From Owenia fusiformis (lineage: Eukaryota > Annelida > Polychaeta > Sabellida > Oweniidae), in NCBI GenBank assembly GCA_903813345.2, contig CAIIXF020000157.1, forward strand, positions 1-25,000: 25,000 nt of DNA, given 5' to 3'. Position 1 is the stretch's first letter. Each line of letters opens with the position of its first letter. Positions 1-11,597 of the stretch are shown piece by piece. Under the pieces are notes generated by a model. It ran no database searches and was not told the DNA's origin. It was given only the letters and a program-made list of their open reading frames with translations. A program made the translations under genes and the position numbers.

Positions 1-289
1 AAAACATGTTATGTTCGATGGGATTCACTACTCCCTGGAGTTGCTGTTTTCTAGTTTTAGATTTCTAAAGTTAATATAAAAAAATAAAAGAGTAATGAAA
101 ATAGAAAATAGTTGTATAACATCGTTATCGAAAACGTGCATACACCAAGTCAAAACATGAACAAATGTCTCGTAAAAGATTGGGGAAACAATTTGAATGA
201 ATGCTGAGACTACCACCCAAAGCTTTAGTTCTAGATTTCAGCATATTATATATTATGCAAAATAGTAAGAACACGTTTAGATCATATTG

Positions 290-490
290 AAAGATCCAAT
301 GATCACAACGGTATGACATCACGCTTAGAACATCCTGAGAATACCAATGATCCAGACATTAAAAGACCACGCGTGGATCACCTTAATGCAACCGATGATC
401 CAGACATCGTAAGATCATGTTATCGAAAGACGATATTGCGATAAGTAAATCATCCAATGATCCATACATTATATTATCGTATGATCCGTA
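290..490 (+). repeat. Degenerate ~48-bp tandem repeat, 3-4 copies
   Basis: The word CCAATGATCCAGACAT or a close variant starts at 296, 344, 392 and 454 (spacing 48, 48, 62). Other sites in each copy (aagatcat, gatcacc) are only loosely kept. No gene is linked to it. Confidence 0.5.
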
Positions 491-524
491 AAATGAAGCC
501 CTCTTATTGGTCAGTTCCTGTGCT

Positions 525-626
525 GTACCAATCTGTATTGCTACTGAGATTGTCCCCATTGATCATCTCCATAGCAATACAGAAAATATTGGTACGGAGG
601 AGGGAGCAATCTCGGTAGCAATACAG
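525..626. repeat. Small alternative-hairpin repeat
   Basis: CTGTATTGCTACTGAGATTG (533-552) is inverted at 607-626 with one mismatch. A second pairing, GTACCAAT...CTGTATTGCT (525-542) with AGCAATACAG...ATTGGTAC (573-595), uses the same left arm. The two hairpins exclude each other. Probably a short foldback relic. Confidence 0.5.
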
Positions 627-779
627 AGAATACAGAATAATTCTTAGGGATTATCTCCTGAGTAAAATGTATTGGCCTAAGATCACACGATAATTCGTCT
701 CGTTCCAATACGGAATTTCTCGAGCAGAATATAGCTGTATTGCACTTCAAATCATTCAATAACTTATAGTATCACTGCA

Positions 780-2700
780 CTATATTTGTTTCATTTGGTA
801 ATTGTGAGTAACATTTATGAGACAAGATGTTTCCAAAAAGGAAATTAAAATGTGTTTGAAAACTATACATATTTTGATAATCACTAATTTCTTTAAAAAA
901 TAAAGGAAACCCAAATTGAAAAAAATACAATTCATACTAACACGTCATGTCTTTATTCGGTATTTGTAAAAATGTGTCCGAAAAGTAACCCTAATGTCTG
1001 CAGGGGGGTCGACCCGACTTTTTTGTATATTTCTTTTGCGTCTCCGTTACTTTTCTTAGCTTGAGCCATAGATATAAGACACTTTTTGGCGTAAAAACAA
1101 AGGTGATTGGTGGTAGTGGGGCAAAGTTATGATAGTTTGAACTTGATGCCAATAAAATTGAAATTCATAAAATATTGATTGTAACCTTGTTTCTAATGCT
1201 CATGATAATTGAGTTACTATTGACTGTGTTATAAAATTTTAAAGATAAAAAAACAGTCAATCGCCAAATAGTCGCAAAACGTGTTCTTCTCACGATTTTT
1301 TCAAAAACTGCTTCCCTATGCTCATGTACACTTATGCTTCCAGAGTTATGATGATACCTTCTTTCAAATTTTAGATATTTTTTTTATTCTCCCCTCCCCC
1401 AATTTTTCAATTTGACTATTTCGATGTTTGTGCCATTGCTATGTGGCTGCATTGGTAGGCAACATCATGGACCGAAATTATATTGGAAGAAAAGCAAGTC
1501 ATACATTCATACATATGCATACTAAATCACTAATTGTGGCATTGTTGTACATCTTGAAATATGAATGCTAAAGACAAAAACAAGTTGAACTTGAAATTGC
1601 TGACTACGTATTCTATTTCGCGTTACATTGATTTCAATGGGATTTCGCGATTCATGCTATTTTTGAAAGTGAGTAGAAAAGCGTTTACCATGATTTTAGT
1701 TTTATTGGAAAGATAATAGTTTATTCTTTAAGGCAGTGAAGCATTTGTTGGCATTAAAACTTTATTGTAAAAAGAAAATTGACAATTGTTGACCTACTTT
1801 TTTTAAAGCAAAACTTTTCTGAAGAGGTAATTGAATAAGGTTTACCAAAATACCAACAATAATGAAATCAGACAAGATCGCAGAGGGGGGGGGGGCGACT
1901 TAGTGTTATAAAAAAAGGTTGCAGATATTAGGGCTAAAAAGAGGATTAATTTTCCTCGGGTCAATTTTATCCAGTTTGTCGTAAAAAATAGTTCAAGAGC
2001 ATGTTTTCGTTTCAGTACTTGATGTAGAATAATTTGAAAGATTTGAAGATTTTAAAATAACTGTGTGCAAAATGTACACTGACTGACCATTGATTTCCAC
2101 ACATCTTAACTCAATCATATTCTATCAATGTTCGTGACTATGTTCTAATCAGTTCAAAGGATAAAATCTAAGCAGCCATGCTATCTTCTAATGTTTCATA
2201 TGAGCACGAATCTTTGCTCTTCACAGATCTAACAAATATTTATTTAATGAGTTCAGCACGGAGTTAAATTGAAACGGCATCAAAAATCGCCTGTTAAATG
2301 AATAGGTTATGTAATTACACGGTTGGTTGTCCCATATTGTTTCTTTGACTTGTGCCATCGATCCGACTTTCTCTTCAATTTTGCACAATCTCTATTCCTT
2401 TCTAGTCGATTAGGCCGCAGATGCCAAGATAAGTATTGAAACGATATGTTAAGAAGACAACCGATGTTGAGTGATAGATCTTTGTCGAAAGAACTCGTGA
2501 CCGAGTTATTCCAGGGCTTTTATTTGTGGCGGTAAAAGTAGTATCATGAACATGAAGTGAAAAGTCTTACTAATTGTAATTTAAAAGTTAAATACAAAAT
2601 GCTCATAAAAGGCGTTACTCAAATAGGGTCATCCAACGCATCAGTGTATCGTAGGTTTTGCCACTACATGAATCGGAATCGAACCAAGGAAAGAACGCAA
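780..2700. other. No gene seen; possible degenerate transposon DNA at about 965-1380
   Basis: TGTCCGAAAAGTAACCCTAA at 973-992 resembles the terminal style of Tc1/mariner ends, and gcaaagttatgatag near 1123 resembles interior sequence of the 858-bp element (gcaaagttatagtgatcc, 11309 region, reverse strand). No matching opposite end was found. The rest is AT-rich with only short chance ORFs. Confidence 0.3.
1885..1895 (+). repeat. G homopolymer (11)
   Basis: Run of 11 G after cagcaga-like context (cgcaga). Such runs are prone to length error in sequencing. Confidence 0.9.
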
Positions 2701-2708
2701 TGATGCAG

Positions 2709-2787
2709 GTTTCTACCCTTTGCATTCGTTTGACTTCACTTCTTAAAAGAGAGCTTCTTGTAGTTTAACTAGACTCTGCACGCATGG
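2709..2787 (-). repeat. ~80-bp dispersed repeat, copy 1 (inverted relative to copy 2)
   Basis: Contains CTACCCTTTGCATTCGTTTG, then TTAACTAGACTCTGCACGC. It matches the reverse complement of 6132-6218 over roughly 80 bases with substitutions. Flanks on either side do not match, so the two copies are separate insertions or the ends of something larger. Confidence 0.6.
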
Positions 2788-5700
2788 TAGCAGGTTTCAC
2801 ACGACAGTATACATTTTCGTTCACTCGATCAGCTTTGTCGGTCAGAAGATGGGTTTGGATGTAAAAGATGTTCTTGTCTGCAATTGCGTTCCCGAATATT
2901 TTGACCAAGTATTTACTCAATTTAAACTCCCTATTCATCTACGTAGTCAGGATTTGTCTACGGGGTTGAATATTTTCCGCCGAATTTATTTTGGAAACCA
3001 ACTACAGGTGAATTTGGTGAACATTTTGCGAAATAAACTTTTTGCTTATTCTCTGCCATTGCTTCAATTCTTCCATAATTGTTGATTCCAATATCGCCTG
3101 TTAGAATTTAAAGCATATAAACATATCACAAACTCTCCTAAGGCCTATTATTGATGAGGATATGGTGTCGTATGCAATTCCATTAATGAGCTTCGTAATC
3201 AAATTATTCCACACCTAAAAGCTGTAAACAGTGTTATATGTGACTTGTATTTATAGCTTTGACTACATTCATCACTTTCGCTACTACATCAAATAAAGCC
3301 ATGTTATAAAACAAATATCTATTGCTTCTTTTAAGACATTGTCATGTCAAACTTCAGTATTTCATCCTCGGTTTATGATTTTCTCGGGGAAGATATTTGG
3401 CAGCAGGGTGTCGGAGCATTTTGTAATGTTGAGTTATAAACTAATTGCACACAAGACATGATATGACTTTTTTCATAGAATTTGAAGTTGTGATATTGAG
3501 GTGGCTCTGGCATTGTGTAATACTAAGTAATACACGTCTTAGACGTAAGATAAGCACCGAGGTACTCAAGGGATTGATCCATACATTGCATTGCCGATCG
3601 AGTGTACGGAATACAACCTCAACTTTTATAATTGGTGGGATAATGCCAATACCTCCCAATTAGAAGATCCAACGCTTCAGAAATCTCCAAATAAGAAATA
3701 GCTCGTGCTGAACTGCTATTTTCGCATCGACATTTTGACTGTGCATGTGTGTGTAGATATTTCCAGACTTTGTTACTTGCATCGATAGACAACAATCGAC
3801 GCGATAATGGCAATGGTAGTGGAATCATGCCATTGTTATCACTCAGCCATAACAATAATGCGAATGTTCATTATGCTACTTTATATATACGAGAAGGCAT
3901 TGTGTAAGGCGAAATCTTAAGATTAGGTTACACTGGTCTACATTTTCCAGTTCAATTTCACAAATATCTAAAGTAACTTCCCAACGATGTACATGTACTA
4001 ATCGATTCAACAATCTCGTGTTAAAACTGGGTAGTAACTATAATTTTAAAATCAGATTTTTTCATTATGTCTTGTTTATGACGTCTAACTGTATCACCAA
4101 TTTGATAAAGACAACCATACCACATCATTTCTACGATCAGGTCGTAAAAACGGAAAATGGTACCATACCAGACTGTAATATAGTGATAACCCTAAGATTT
4201 ACAATGCAATAATTGATGTTAATTCTAAGTTGGTTTGCTGTAGATTGATGAAAAGTCTGTCTGATCACAATGCACTCAGTTCCTCTTATACTGCTCCCGA
4301 TTCATGAGAAGTAACTACGCATAGCACTAGCAATCTCGTTAACCATGTTTCATGTTCTGGTGGCTTGCATACGTAGACTAGTGATGCCATGCGTCTAACT
4401 TATAAATCAAAATACAGTGGTCGTGGTTGGCCTCGTTATTTTACTATAAGTGACTATAGAAGGTCAATAGCCTCTCTAGTCAACTGTTCGTGTTAATTGA
4501 GTAATATTTTTTCTTGCATTTGTTTTGTTAATAAATATATATCAACAGAAACATAGTAGTATCATCATTAAGTATTTAAAGAAAATAATGACAATCCTTC
4601 TATAAAGATAGTACAGAACTTGTTCAATAATGGTCGAGGCCTTATACATTAAAAGAGTCATAAAATTAAATGGAAACGTAGATGAAGCAAATGACGATGG
4701 AAACCACCAAGAAGCAAATGCAGAATATGTGACAAGAAAGTGTAAAAGTACAAATATGCGCGAAATAAGGCGCATGTGTCGGTATCGAACTGTAGATGCA
4801 GAAACCTTAAAAGAAAAAAACCTAAATATTGGTATACATATAGATGCATATCAGCATTTTACAAGTATAGATTATTAAAAAAGAAAGACTTACCGGACGT
4901 CTAAAGAACTATATAATAGATGAGTTGACAGTAACATTAAATCCGATCAAAATACGTCCCAAGGTTGGTTGTGCACCTGGTATATCTCGTCAAATTCTGC
5001 AACTCGTTCCGCAGAGAAAATAAATAATTGAGGTATCTAATATTACAGTTTATCTTATCAAAGCATTTGTTCTATTTGCTTTTGAAAAACGATTTTTCGT
5101 ATTTCCGCAAACTATTTTGAAACATGTAGTCTGTCATATATTCAGTTGTGCTTAAGACACGTGATACGAGCAATTCTATGCCATGACTATTGGCCTTTAC
5201 ATCTGAGGTAATTAAAGAGGTACATGTTGATTTCACATTTACACGTCATTTCGCTGGTTGGTAGGCGTATATAAGCTTTTTGCACAAGAAGCTACACAGA
5301 AGCATGAAATGTGAATAATAAGATATCATTTTGATGTAATATAATTTGATTTAGCTCAATAATGATTGTAATTGCGTTTACTGAATATATAACTATCTTT
5401 GCTGCCATCTTTACATCGACCTTTGTACCGCCTTACACCTCAATTGTTATGCTGCAAAGCTAACGCTGAACAGTTCCACATTTAGAATTAAATGTTCGGG
5501 TAATACTATGAAAACCTTCTCATAAAGGTTTACATGAAATGACACCCTACTCGGTCAGACTTCACCAGAACAAGGCATTAACATGCAAAATGTCACTAAC
5601 TGCCATTTGTTGCAGACGCCAAACGCCGGACACCAACCGCCGAACACCGTCCACCACAAAAAAGTTGGAGACTACGACAATATGTCACCACTCACTGCCA

Positions 5701-6131
5701 CTTACTTACCAATTTCGATATCTTACGGTTACAAGGCTGGAACCGAGTGGAACTGCCGCGTCCATCAATACGCTTTTTGAATGTGGCTCTTAAAATATCA
5801 ATGAAGTCCTAGCACTTAAAGTGAAGGAAATATTCATTAAACGTGTGTTATTAATTAAGCTGATCAAATAAATGTGAAAACCTATGACTGACTGAAAATT
5901 AATTTATTTTTACTCTATAGGGTTAGAATAGTGCTAGTCGTTCAATACACGGTATCGTGTTTTGCGTCTTTCATTGAGAATTCCTCATCTGGTTCAATCT
6001 CTGCTGCTATTTATGGCTGACATTAATATCTACGGTAATTTGGATATCGTTCGTACCTGACTCAAAGATCGCCAAGTTCTGCAATTTACTCGTATTTGAC
6101 TTTTATTTGTACATGATTGATTGAGGGAAAA
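2788..6131. other. No recognised gene
   Basis: Open frames of 72-84 codons (for example 2849-3085, 4630-4878, 5539-5793) show no recognised domain, and each has antisense frames of similar length, as expected by chance in this DNA. A Lys/Asp/Asn-rich frame at 4630-4878 is the most protein-like but has no support beyond its composition. No RNA gene or full transposon was found. Confidence 0.4.
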
Positions 6132-6218
6132 TGCGCACCCTGCGCGCAGAGTCTAGTTATACACTACCGAAGCTCAAATTTAAGGAAGTAAAGTCGAATG
6201 AATGCAAAGGGTAGAAAA
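6132..6218 (+). repeat. ~80-bp dispersed repeat, copy 2
   Basis: Contains GCGCGCAGAGTCTAGTTA and GAATGAATGCAAAGGGTAG, the complement of copy 1 at 2709-2787. The 3.4 kb between the copies holds no recognised transposase or other element gene. Confidence 0.6.
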
Positions 6219-6489
6219 TGCGCGACTGAATGGAAATATTTTGTTATGGTGTACAACACCGGGTTACAACAGTACATTGTGTCACCAGGCTCGGTGAAAT
6301 TCAATTGTTCCTTCTAACTTTCGTTACACGAATGGAAACTCCCTATTGTCGTAATGTACGTTACACCCCATCTATCAATATCACCCTTTTAAGGCCTTTA
6401 CATAAGTCACTAGTCAGGGAGTTTTAAAGCTACACGTTTTAGTGAGTTTGTAGGTGAACATATAGTTGTTCGACTCTCGGGAATTACTG

Positions 6490-6502
6490 CCCCCCCCCCC
6501 CC
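6490..6502 (+). repeat. C homopolymer (13)
   Basis: Run of 13 C between attactg and ttcaattg; length is likely unstable or uncertain. Confidence 0.9.
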
Positions 6503-7538
6503 TTCAATTGGTTATTCCAGGAACATAATACTATACGTAGGTATTTTCTTTGAACCTTTCAGGCACAATCAGCCATATTTTGTCATAACCATAAAAGAGC
6601 AATTACCTTTGATCTTAAAATACGTATATACTCTATGTTAACGAAATTGGACATACTGTATTATATATATACTATCTCATCCCAATAGATCATATAATGT
6701 CGGGCTTACATTAAACCAGTGTAATTAACCATATGCTACACATCAGCGATTTGTTCAATTCCCCCTAGTTTAGCCTACTTATTGATCATTTTCTGCAACC
6801 TTGAAACATGCTAATTACCTAGAACCTTGGTTGTCTCACAAACAAAATCGTGATTATTTATATAGCTAATACGCAATAATTTACAATGAATACATGTAGA
6901 TATCTATCTTTGTAGATCAATCGATGTAGCATACAATGTCCCGTTTTGCCGTGTGTAGCCGTTACCCACCCCTTCCACCATAACTTTGACCACCGGAACA
7001 AATGCACTGAAATTGCAAGCTACATTAGGTACTTACACCCAACCGGTCATCATGTCTAGATTTATTAGTTCAGAAGACGCGACGGTTAACCTCATGAATA
7101 ACTTTGTAGCATGTATATTGTTACCTTGTTTTTTAAATAGTATTTGACAATGAGGTTGTCCTCTCTCTACGTAAATGTCCCCCTTCCCATTTTGATGGCG
7201 CTCATAACACCACAAGCACTATTTTAATCGTACATCAAAAATTAAATGTCCAAGGAGTAACAATTTACATGTCCACGTTGTGTTTATACTCGGGGAAATA
7301 ATGATCTGATGTGAAGGAACTGGTAGCACATCTGATAACACTTGGTCGCAGGGTCTGGTTTACTACACCAGGACAAACTACACTGCCATCTTTAAATCTA
7401 TACCAATAGTATCCAATATGAGTACATTTGTATATTCCCCTCAAGAGATGCATCTCTATATACTGTATCTATTTCATTTTATCTCAACATTTACTGCCTC
7501 AGTTACTTGGTTGAATCGCCTTCCTTTTGGGTTGCACC

Positions 7539-7580
7539 AATTAAAGTGACAGAGTGAAATTAAAGTGACAATGTGAAATG
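7539..7580 (+). repeat. Short 19-bp direct repeat, ~2 copies
   Basis: TTAAAGTGACAGAGTGAAA followed by TTAAAGTGACAATGTGAAA, starting 7541 and 7560. Local duplication only. Confidence 0.7.
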
Positions 7581-7842
7581 TTCATTTATGTTACTCAGGC
7601 ACACTATAGAATGAAAAGGGAAAACTGTTAAAAGGAAATCGAGTGAAGTTAATTATTACATGTTATTTTATTTTCGTGTGTGAATCATATTGGCTTGGAA
7701 CTCCATTGTTTTGTGCAGTAGTTTTGAAGGAGTGTGAGTCTTAGATAACAAAAATGATCATCGATCACACTACGACAGGCATGACATATTTTATGGCTAT
7801 GATGAATTAAGGTAAACTTTTTAAGCAATGTTTTATTTTGTC

Positions 7843-7878
7843 TTTAAACGCTGGTCATTATTTAAACGCCGATCATTA
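7843..7878 (+). repeat. Short 18-bp direct repeat, 2 copies
   Basis: TTTAAACGCTGGTCATTA followed at once by TTTAAACGCCGATCATTA (two mismatches). Local duplication. Confidence 0.75.
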
Positions 7879-8549
7879 TCTTGTACCTTGTATCAAGGGT
7901 CGGGTATCCAGTACAACCCTACGAAAGTCAAAGTGTACGCCGTCTGTAAACTGCAATAACGGTATGATATCTGGTGCTCCTGAATTGGGGATAGATTTTA
8001 ACATCCCGGCTAAAATGTATTTATGCGAATGAGTAGTACATCACATTCATGTCCAAATATATTACATTGCATATATTACAAATTATGCATTGCATAACTT
8101 CACAAAATACGAAATATTTGTCATCCAGACTCTCTAAAATTGTTAAATCGAATTTTATCGATATCAACATGTTTATTGATTACTGGTTATCATTCATGAC
8201 GTCTATGTCTGTCAAAAATGTAAAAAAATATATACTTTGTATATCATTTCGTGTTTATCTTGCCTTATCATGACAGTGTAAGTTGACACAACTTGTCTGA
8301 TATGACGTTTACTGTAATGGGTATACAGATAGTTCTTTTGGTTCGCAGAACCGGAGACCTTCTCTGAAGAACAGACACATTCTGATATGTCTAAATTGAC
8401 AACCTGATGCATTCTTACTTATACGACGACTATAAACACACTATAGCAACTTAAACGGGCTAAATCAAGACGTTGTCATTGTGAGATTTTGGCTAATTAG
8501 TGCATCGCGGGTATAATATGATATATCGCAACTCAGTTGTAAGATAAAA

Positions 8550-8555
8550 ATGGAC
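8550..8555 (+). CDS. Possible minimal first coding exon (ATG GAC then GTAAGT donor)
   Basis: The sequence aaaaATGGAC|GTAAGT has a good start context (A at -3, G at +4) directly before a perfect GTAAGT donor. It leaves phase 0, which matches an exon starting GCC at 8928. Two codons are very little evidence; this is a suggestion resting on phase agreement with the 8928-9004 candidate exon and on no other in-frame ATG being present in that exon or upstream of 13790 in the main exon. Confidence 0.22.
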
Positions 8556-8927
8556 GTAAGTAGTGTACTTTAATTTGTGTTACATTTACAATATTTCATG
8601 AGTCAAAAAAAAGTTACTTACACATGTTTAATCTTTCGTTCTGATCTTTTAATATCTTAAAAAACAACTGTTACTCGGTGATTACAATAATTATTCTCCC
8701 ATTATATTTGGAAAAATTGACTCCTACATAACAGAGAGATTATGGGTGTGCTTTCATATAATCAGTTTTTGTTTTTTCTCATTTACTCATTCAATCATAA
8801 CAGTGATATTCGGCAATGTTAATTCAAGAGTTTACGTGTATTGTATATTGTATGTGTATGTTAATTGTATTTTGTATGTTTATGTTTATTGTACAATGTA
8901 TATACATTTTACGTTTATTGTTCAGAG

Positions 8928-9004
8928 GCCAAGATATTGATTGAAAACACGAGTGATGACTTATACAGAGAGACCTTAAACAATCAGCAGGCTTCGTGTC
9001 CGAG
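8928..9004 (+). CDS. Candidate small 5' exon of the ZNFX1-like gene
   Basis: Seen: a T-rich tract ending ttcagag at 8921-8927, then 77 bases of hydrophilic coding potential (AKILIENTSDD...QQASCP), then donor CCGAG|GTATGT at 9004/9005. The sequence before and after in that frame is low-complexity and aromatic/Cys rich, so the composition changes sharply at the proposed borders. The exon ends with two bases of a codon (AG). A possible acceptor gtcag at 13640-13644 would give AG|T and enter the ZNFX1 frame correctly as S-K-D-K-P. Inference: it may be coding exon 2, with intron 9005-13644 carrying the palindromic repeat cluster. The splice at 13644 has a poor pyrimidine tract, and AG at 13628-13629 has the same phase. 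No domain is recognised. Confidence 0.4.
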
Positions 9005-9383
9005 GTATGTTCTGCTATTGTTTTATTTTGAATTCTGTCATATCTAAAATCATGGAAAAACAAAAAATCGAAAATTGCACATGAGCATTGGTCAGTTTAC
9101 TTAAAGAATTCAGAGAAATTGTGAATTAATCAAAGATGTTTTGTTCGAAGTTAAGATATTGCTGTATTAGAATCAAGCAATATAGTTAAAGAAACACAAA
9201 ATGTTTTAGATCATGATAAAATATGATTTTAAGTTGCACTCGCTCTCCAGTTCTGTATTGTCCATCGATGATGATGTAACGATATTCACCTAACTCCTAG
9301 ACACATGAAACTAGATCTGAAACGTCCTATCCCATATTCAAAATCGCTGAACAGTTTGTGGACGTAGTTGCTATACGATCTAA

Positions 9384-10408
9384 ACCCCCTATCACACCAA
9401 ACTAGTTCTTCCCCGTTCTTGCCAGTCCTACGAAAACGTTGTAAAACGGGCTCAATCTGGCTGTTGTCGTGAAATATGTTTAAAATAATTAGCTACTTCG
9501 TTCATAAACAGTTTTCAATACGTCCATCTCATTCGCAGTTCGTTCAGGTCGCACCACGTCGGTGTACAACGTCGTATAACGCGTTCCTTAGTCTAGTAGG
9601 TCATCATTATCGAATTTAGAATCGATTCAAAATTCTAAATCACATTCCCCGTCCGGGAAAGTCCATGAAGTTCGTAAACAGACCGTAGAACGTTGTAGCT
9701 TCTTTCATTCAGTTCGCACACAGTTTAAAACCGATTCGGTAATGTTTTGAAGAACGCAGTGCCAACTGGTTCTGGTGTGATAGCTATTTTTGTTAATTCG
9801 TTCATAAGCAGTTTTTATTACGTTCATCTCGTCTTTATTCCGTCTGCAGTACGTTGGTATCAAGTTTAAATCGGGTTAAATTGTGCGTTCGTATCGTCTA
9901 CACAACCTATCCAAGTAGTTCAATTACGTCCTTAATCAGTTAACCAGTTGACAATTAGAATTAGAACTTTATGAGAACCCACTGTGAACCTTTATAAACG
10001 GGAAGAACGTTATTCGGTCGAGTTGGGTTTGTCTACGAACAGAATGAACGAGCTACAGACGGACTAGATTGGTGTACTCACGGCTGCAATTTACGCCTGA
10101 CTACACAACGTCGTAATACGTCCCAAGTAGGATTGAAGTACGACACTTCCGTTCGTAGGGTGTCCCCAGTGCGTCCAGGTCGTCTTAAGTACGTTGTCAC
10201 CCGTTCTGATTGCAGAACGTGACGATCACCAGAAAATTTTGAGCATGCTCTAAGTTCTGGAGGACCTACTCGTTCGAGTAGTTTCATGAAGTTGTAAACA
10301 GATCCCAAAATGGTTTTTACTGGGTTCTTAGTACGTCAAATCGGTTCGTGCACCGTTTAAGCCCGTTTTCGAGAACGTAGTGAAAACTACTTTGGTGTGA
10401 TAGTAGGG
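9384..10408 (-). mobile_element. Foldback/MITE unit 1 (inverted copy, longest, ~1.0 kb)
   Basis: Starts ACCCCCTATCACACC after TAA and ends GGTGTGATAGTAGGG before TTA (10409-10411). Its reverse complement matches unit 2 over most of its length, and unit 3 at both ends (10408 back to about 10215 matches 12337-12535; 9384-9755 matches 12540-12918). An internal CTATCACACC copy at 9774-9783 shows it is itself built from smaller inverted segments. Dense in ACG, GAACG and GGACG words compared with the AT-rich surroundings. No coding capacity. It shares the single TTA at 10409-10411 with unit 2. Confidence 0.75.
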
Positions 10409-10739
10409 TTACCCTTCTATCACACCAAACTAATTCTCACTACGTTCTAGAAAACGGGTTTAAACTGTGTACGAACGAATTAGACATTAGGGGTATATTT
10501 ACAAACTTAATGAACGTATTCGAACGGATAGGTCCTCCAGAACTTAGAGCAAGCTCGAAATTTCTGATGGTCGTCACGTTCTGCAATATAACGAGTTACA
10601 ACGTACTTAAGACGAGCTGGACGTACTACGAACGGAACTGTCGTACTCCAATCCTAGTATGGACGTTTTTAAAACGAGTTGAATTGTCTGAGCTGAGGGC
10701 GTATTGAGAACGATGTACAACTAATTGCAAACGGGTTTA

Positions 10740-11597
10740 CAGGGTGGTCCAAAAAGTGAACCCCTGCATATTATCACATCTTGTAGAGAAAGGTCTAACA
10801 TTTTTGTTGATGCCATAATTTTGAAGAAATTACACAAGACTTAAACAAACATGCCTAAAATTAGATATTGTGCAAAACTTTACCAATGTGATTCATGGAA
10901 ATTGTTGGATGATCTTAAAAAAAAGCTTTCAGTGAGAGATATAAGTTTAGACCAAACCATATGGCAAATGGGAGACTATTTGGGCAGAAAACACATTTCA
11001 CACTTCCATTGACCATTTTGAAGCAGTTTTAACCATTCAACAGTTAAGGGGCATGTTACCTACACAAACTGTTAAAGGATGGCAAAGATACCACATGTGC
11101 CCCAAAATCCGAGAAGCCCTTCATAAATATCGTTCAAAAATAAAAAGGAAATCTAATATCTAGTGTTTTGAGCCATATTTCATTAAATTTGGTCCATGAT
11201 TAGTGAAGATATTGGCATTTTAAGACCATACAGGGGTATGTTGCGATTTCACTGGAAGATGTTTTCGTCTTTGGAACTTAGACCATTTCTTTGGATCACT
11301 ATAACTTTGCAACTGAGGCAGGGTGCTAATTTTACACCATATCGTGCATAAAAAAAGATTTCCACATGAAGGTTGTTGAGGGTTGAAGAATCGCAAATGT
11401 TGAAGTTCACATTTGTCGATTTTCAGTGATGTTTGGTTAGGGCATATAATTTCTGCAAATATCAAGACTACGCAAAATGTATGATACCAACAAAAAATTT
11501 AGACCTTCCACTACAACATGTGAAAATATGAAGGGATTCCTGTTGGTAATAAGGGAAATGTAGCCTGTTGCAACTGCTCACTTTTTGGACCAGCCTG
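10740..11597 (+). mobile_element. 858-bp TA-flanked Tc1/mariner-type element nested in unit 2
   Basis: Left end TA-CAGGGTGGTCCAAAAAGTGA, right end (reverse complement) TA-CAGGCTGGTCCAAAAAGTGA, one mismatch in 20; TA at 10738-10739 and 11598-11599. TA duplication is the mark of the Tc1/mariner superfamily. The first 16 bases equal the ends of the 494-bp element at 21089-21582, so both belong to related families. A decayed frame lies inside (see 10851-11163). The insertion splits homology between unit 2 and unit 1, so it is younger than unit 2. Confidence 0.82.
10851..11163 (+). pseudogene. Decayed ~105-codon frame inside the 858-bp element
   Basis: ATG 10851 opens a frame beginning MPKIRYCAKLYQCDSWKLL that stops just after HFH at about 11012. 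Coding-like sequence then continues in another frame (FEAVLTIQQLRGMLPTQTV, then PKIREALHKYRSKIKRK) to TAG 11161-11163. The Lys/Arg-rich tail and the change of frame near 11010-11020 suggest a small broken gene, possibly a shrunken transposase or DNA-binding remnant. No DDE motif or other known domain can be seen, so its function is not named. Its position between matching terminal repeats supports an element-encoded origin. Confidence 0.4.

Larger units (their letters stand above)
6219..8549. other. No recognised gene
   Basis: AT-rich sequence with the C13 run, TA-rich stretches near 6660 and two tiny direct repeats. The short ORFs have no recognisable motif. If the 5' exon model is right, the promoter and any untranslated first exon of the ZNFX1-like gene should be in or upstream of this stretch; no clear TATA or initiator could be picked out. 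Confidence 0.4.

Noticed and set aside
2675-2685. Perfect tRNA B-box-like word GGTTCGATTCC on the minus strand
   Set aside because: No matching A box, acceptor stem or anticodon arm at tRNA spacing; the T arm pairs at only 4 of 5. A tRNA-derived SINE is conceivable but unsupported.
4630-4878. 82-codon frame with hydrophilic composition
   Set aside because: No recognised domain, no clear splice sites, and overlapping antisense frames of similar length; kept only as a remark.
5539-5793. 84-codon frame and overlapping second frame
   Set aside because: No recognised protein similarity; Thr/Pro-rich low-complexity stretch, consistent with chance.
11220-11465. 81-codon minus-strand frame inside the 858-bp element
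   Set aside because: No transposase motif; likely a chance frame in element non-coding DNA.
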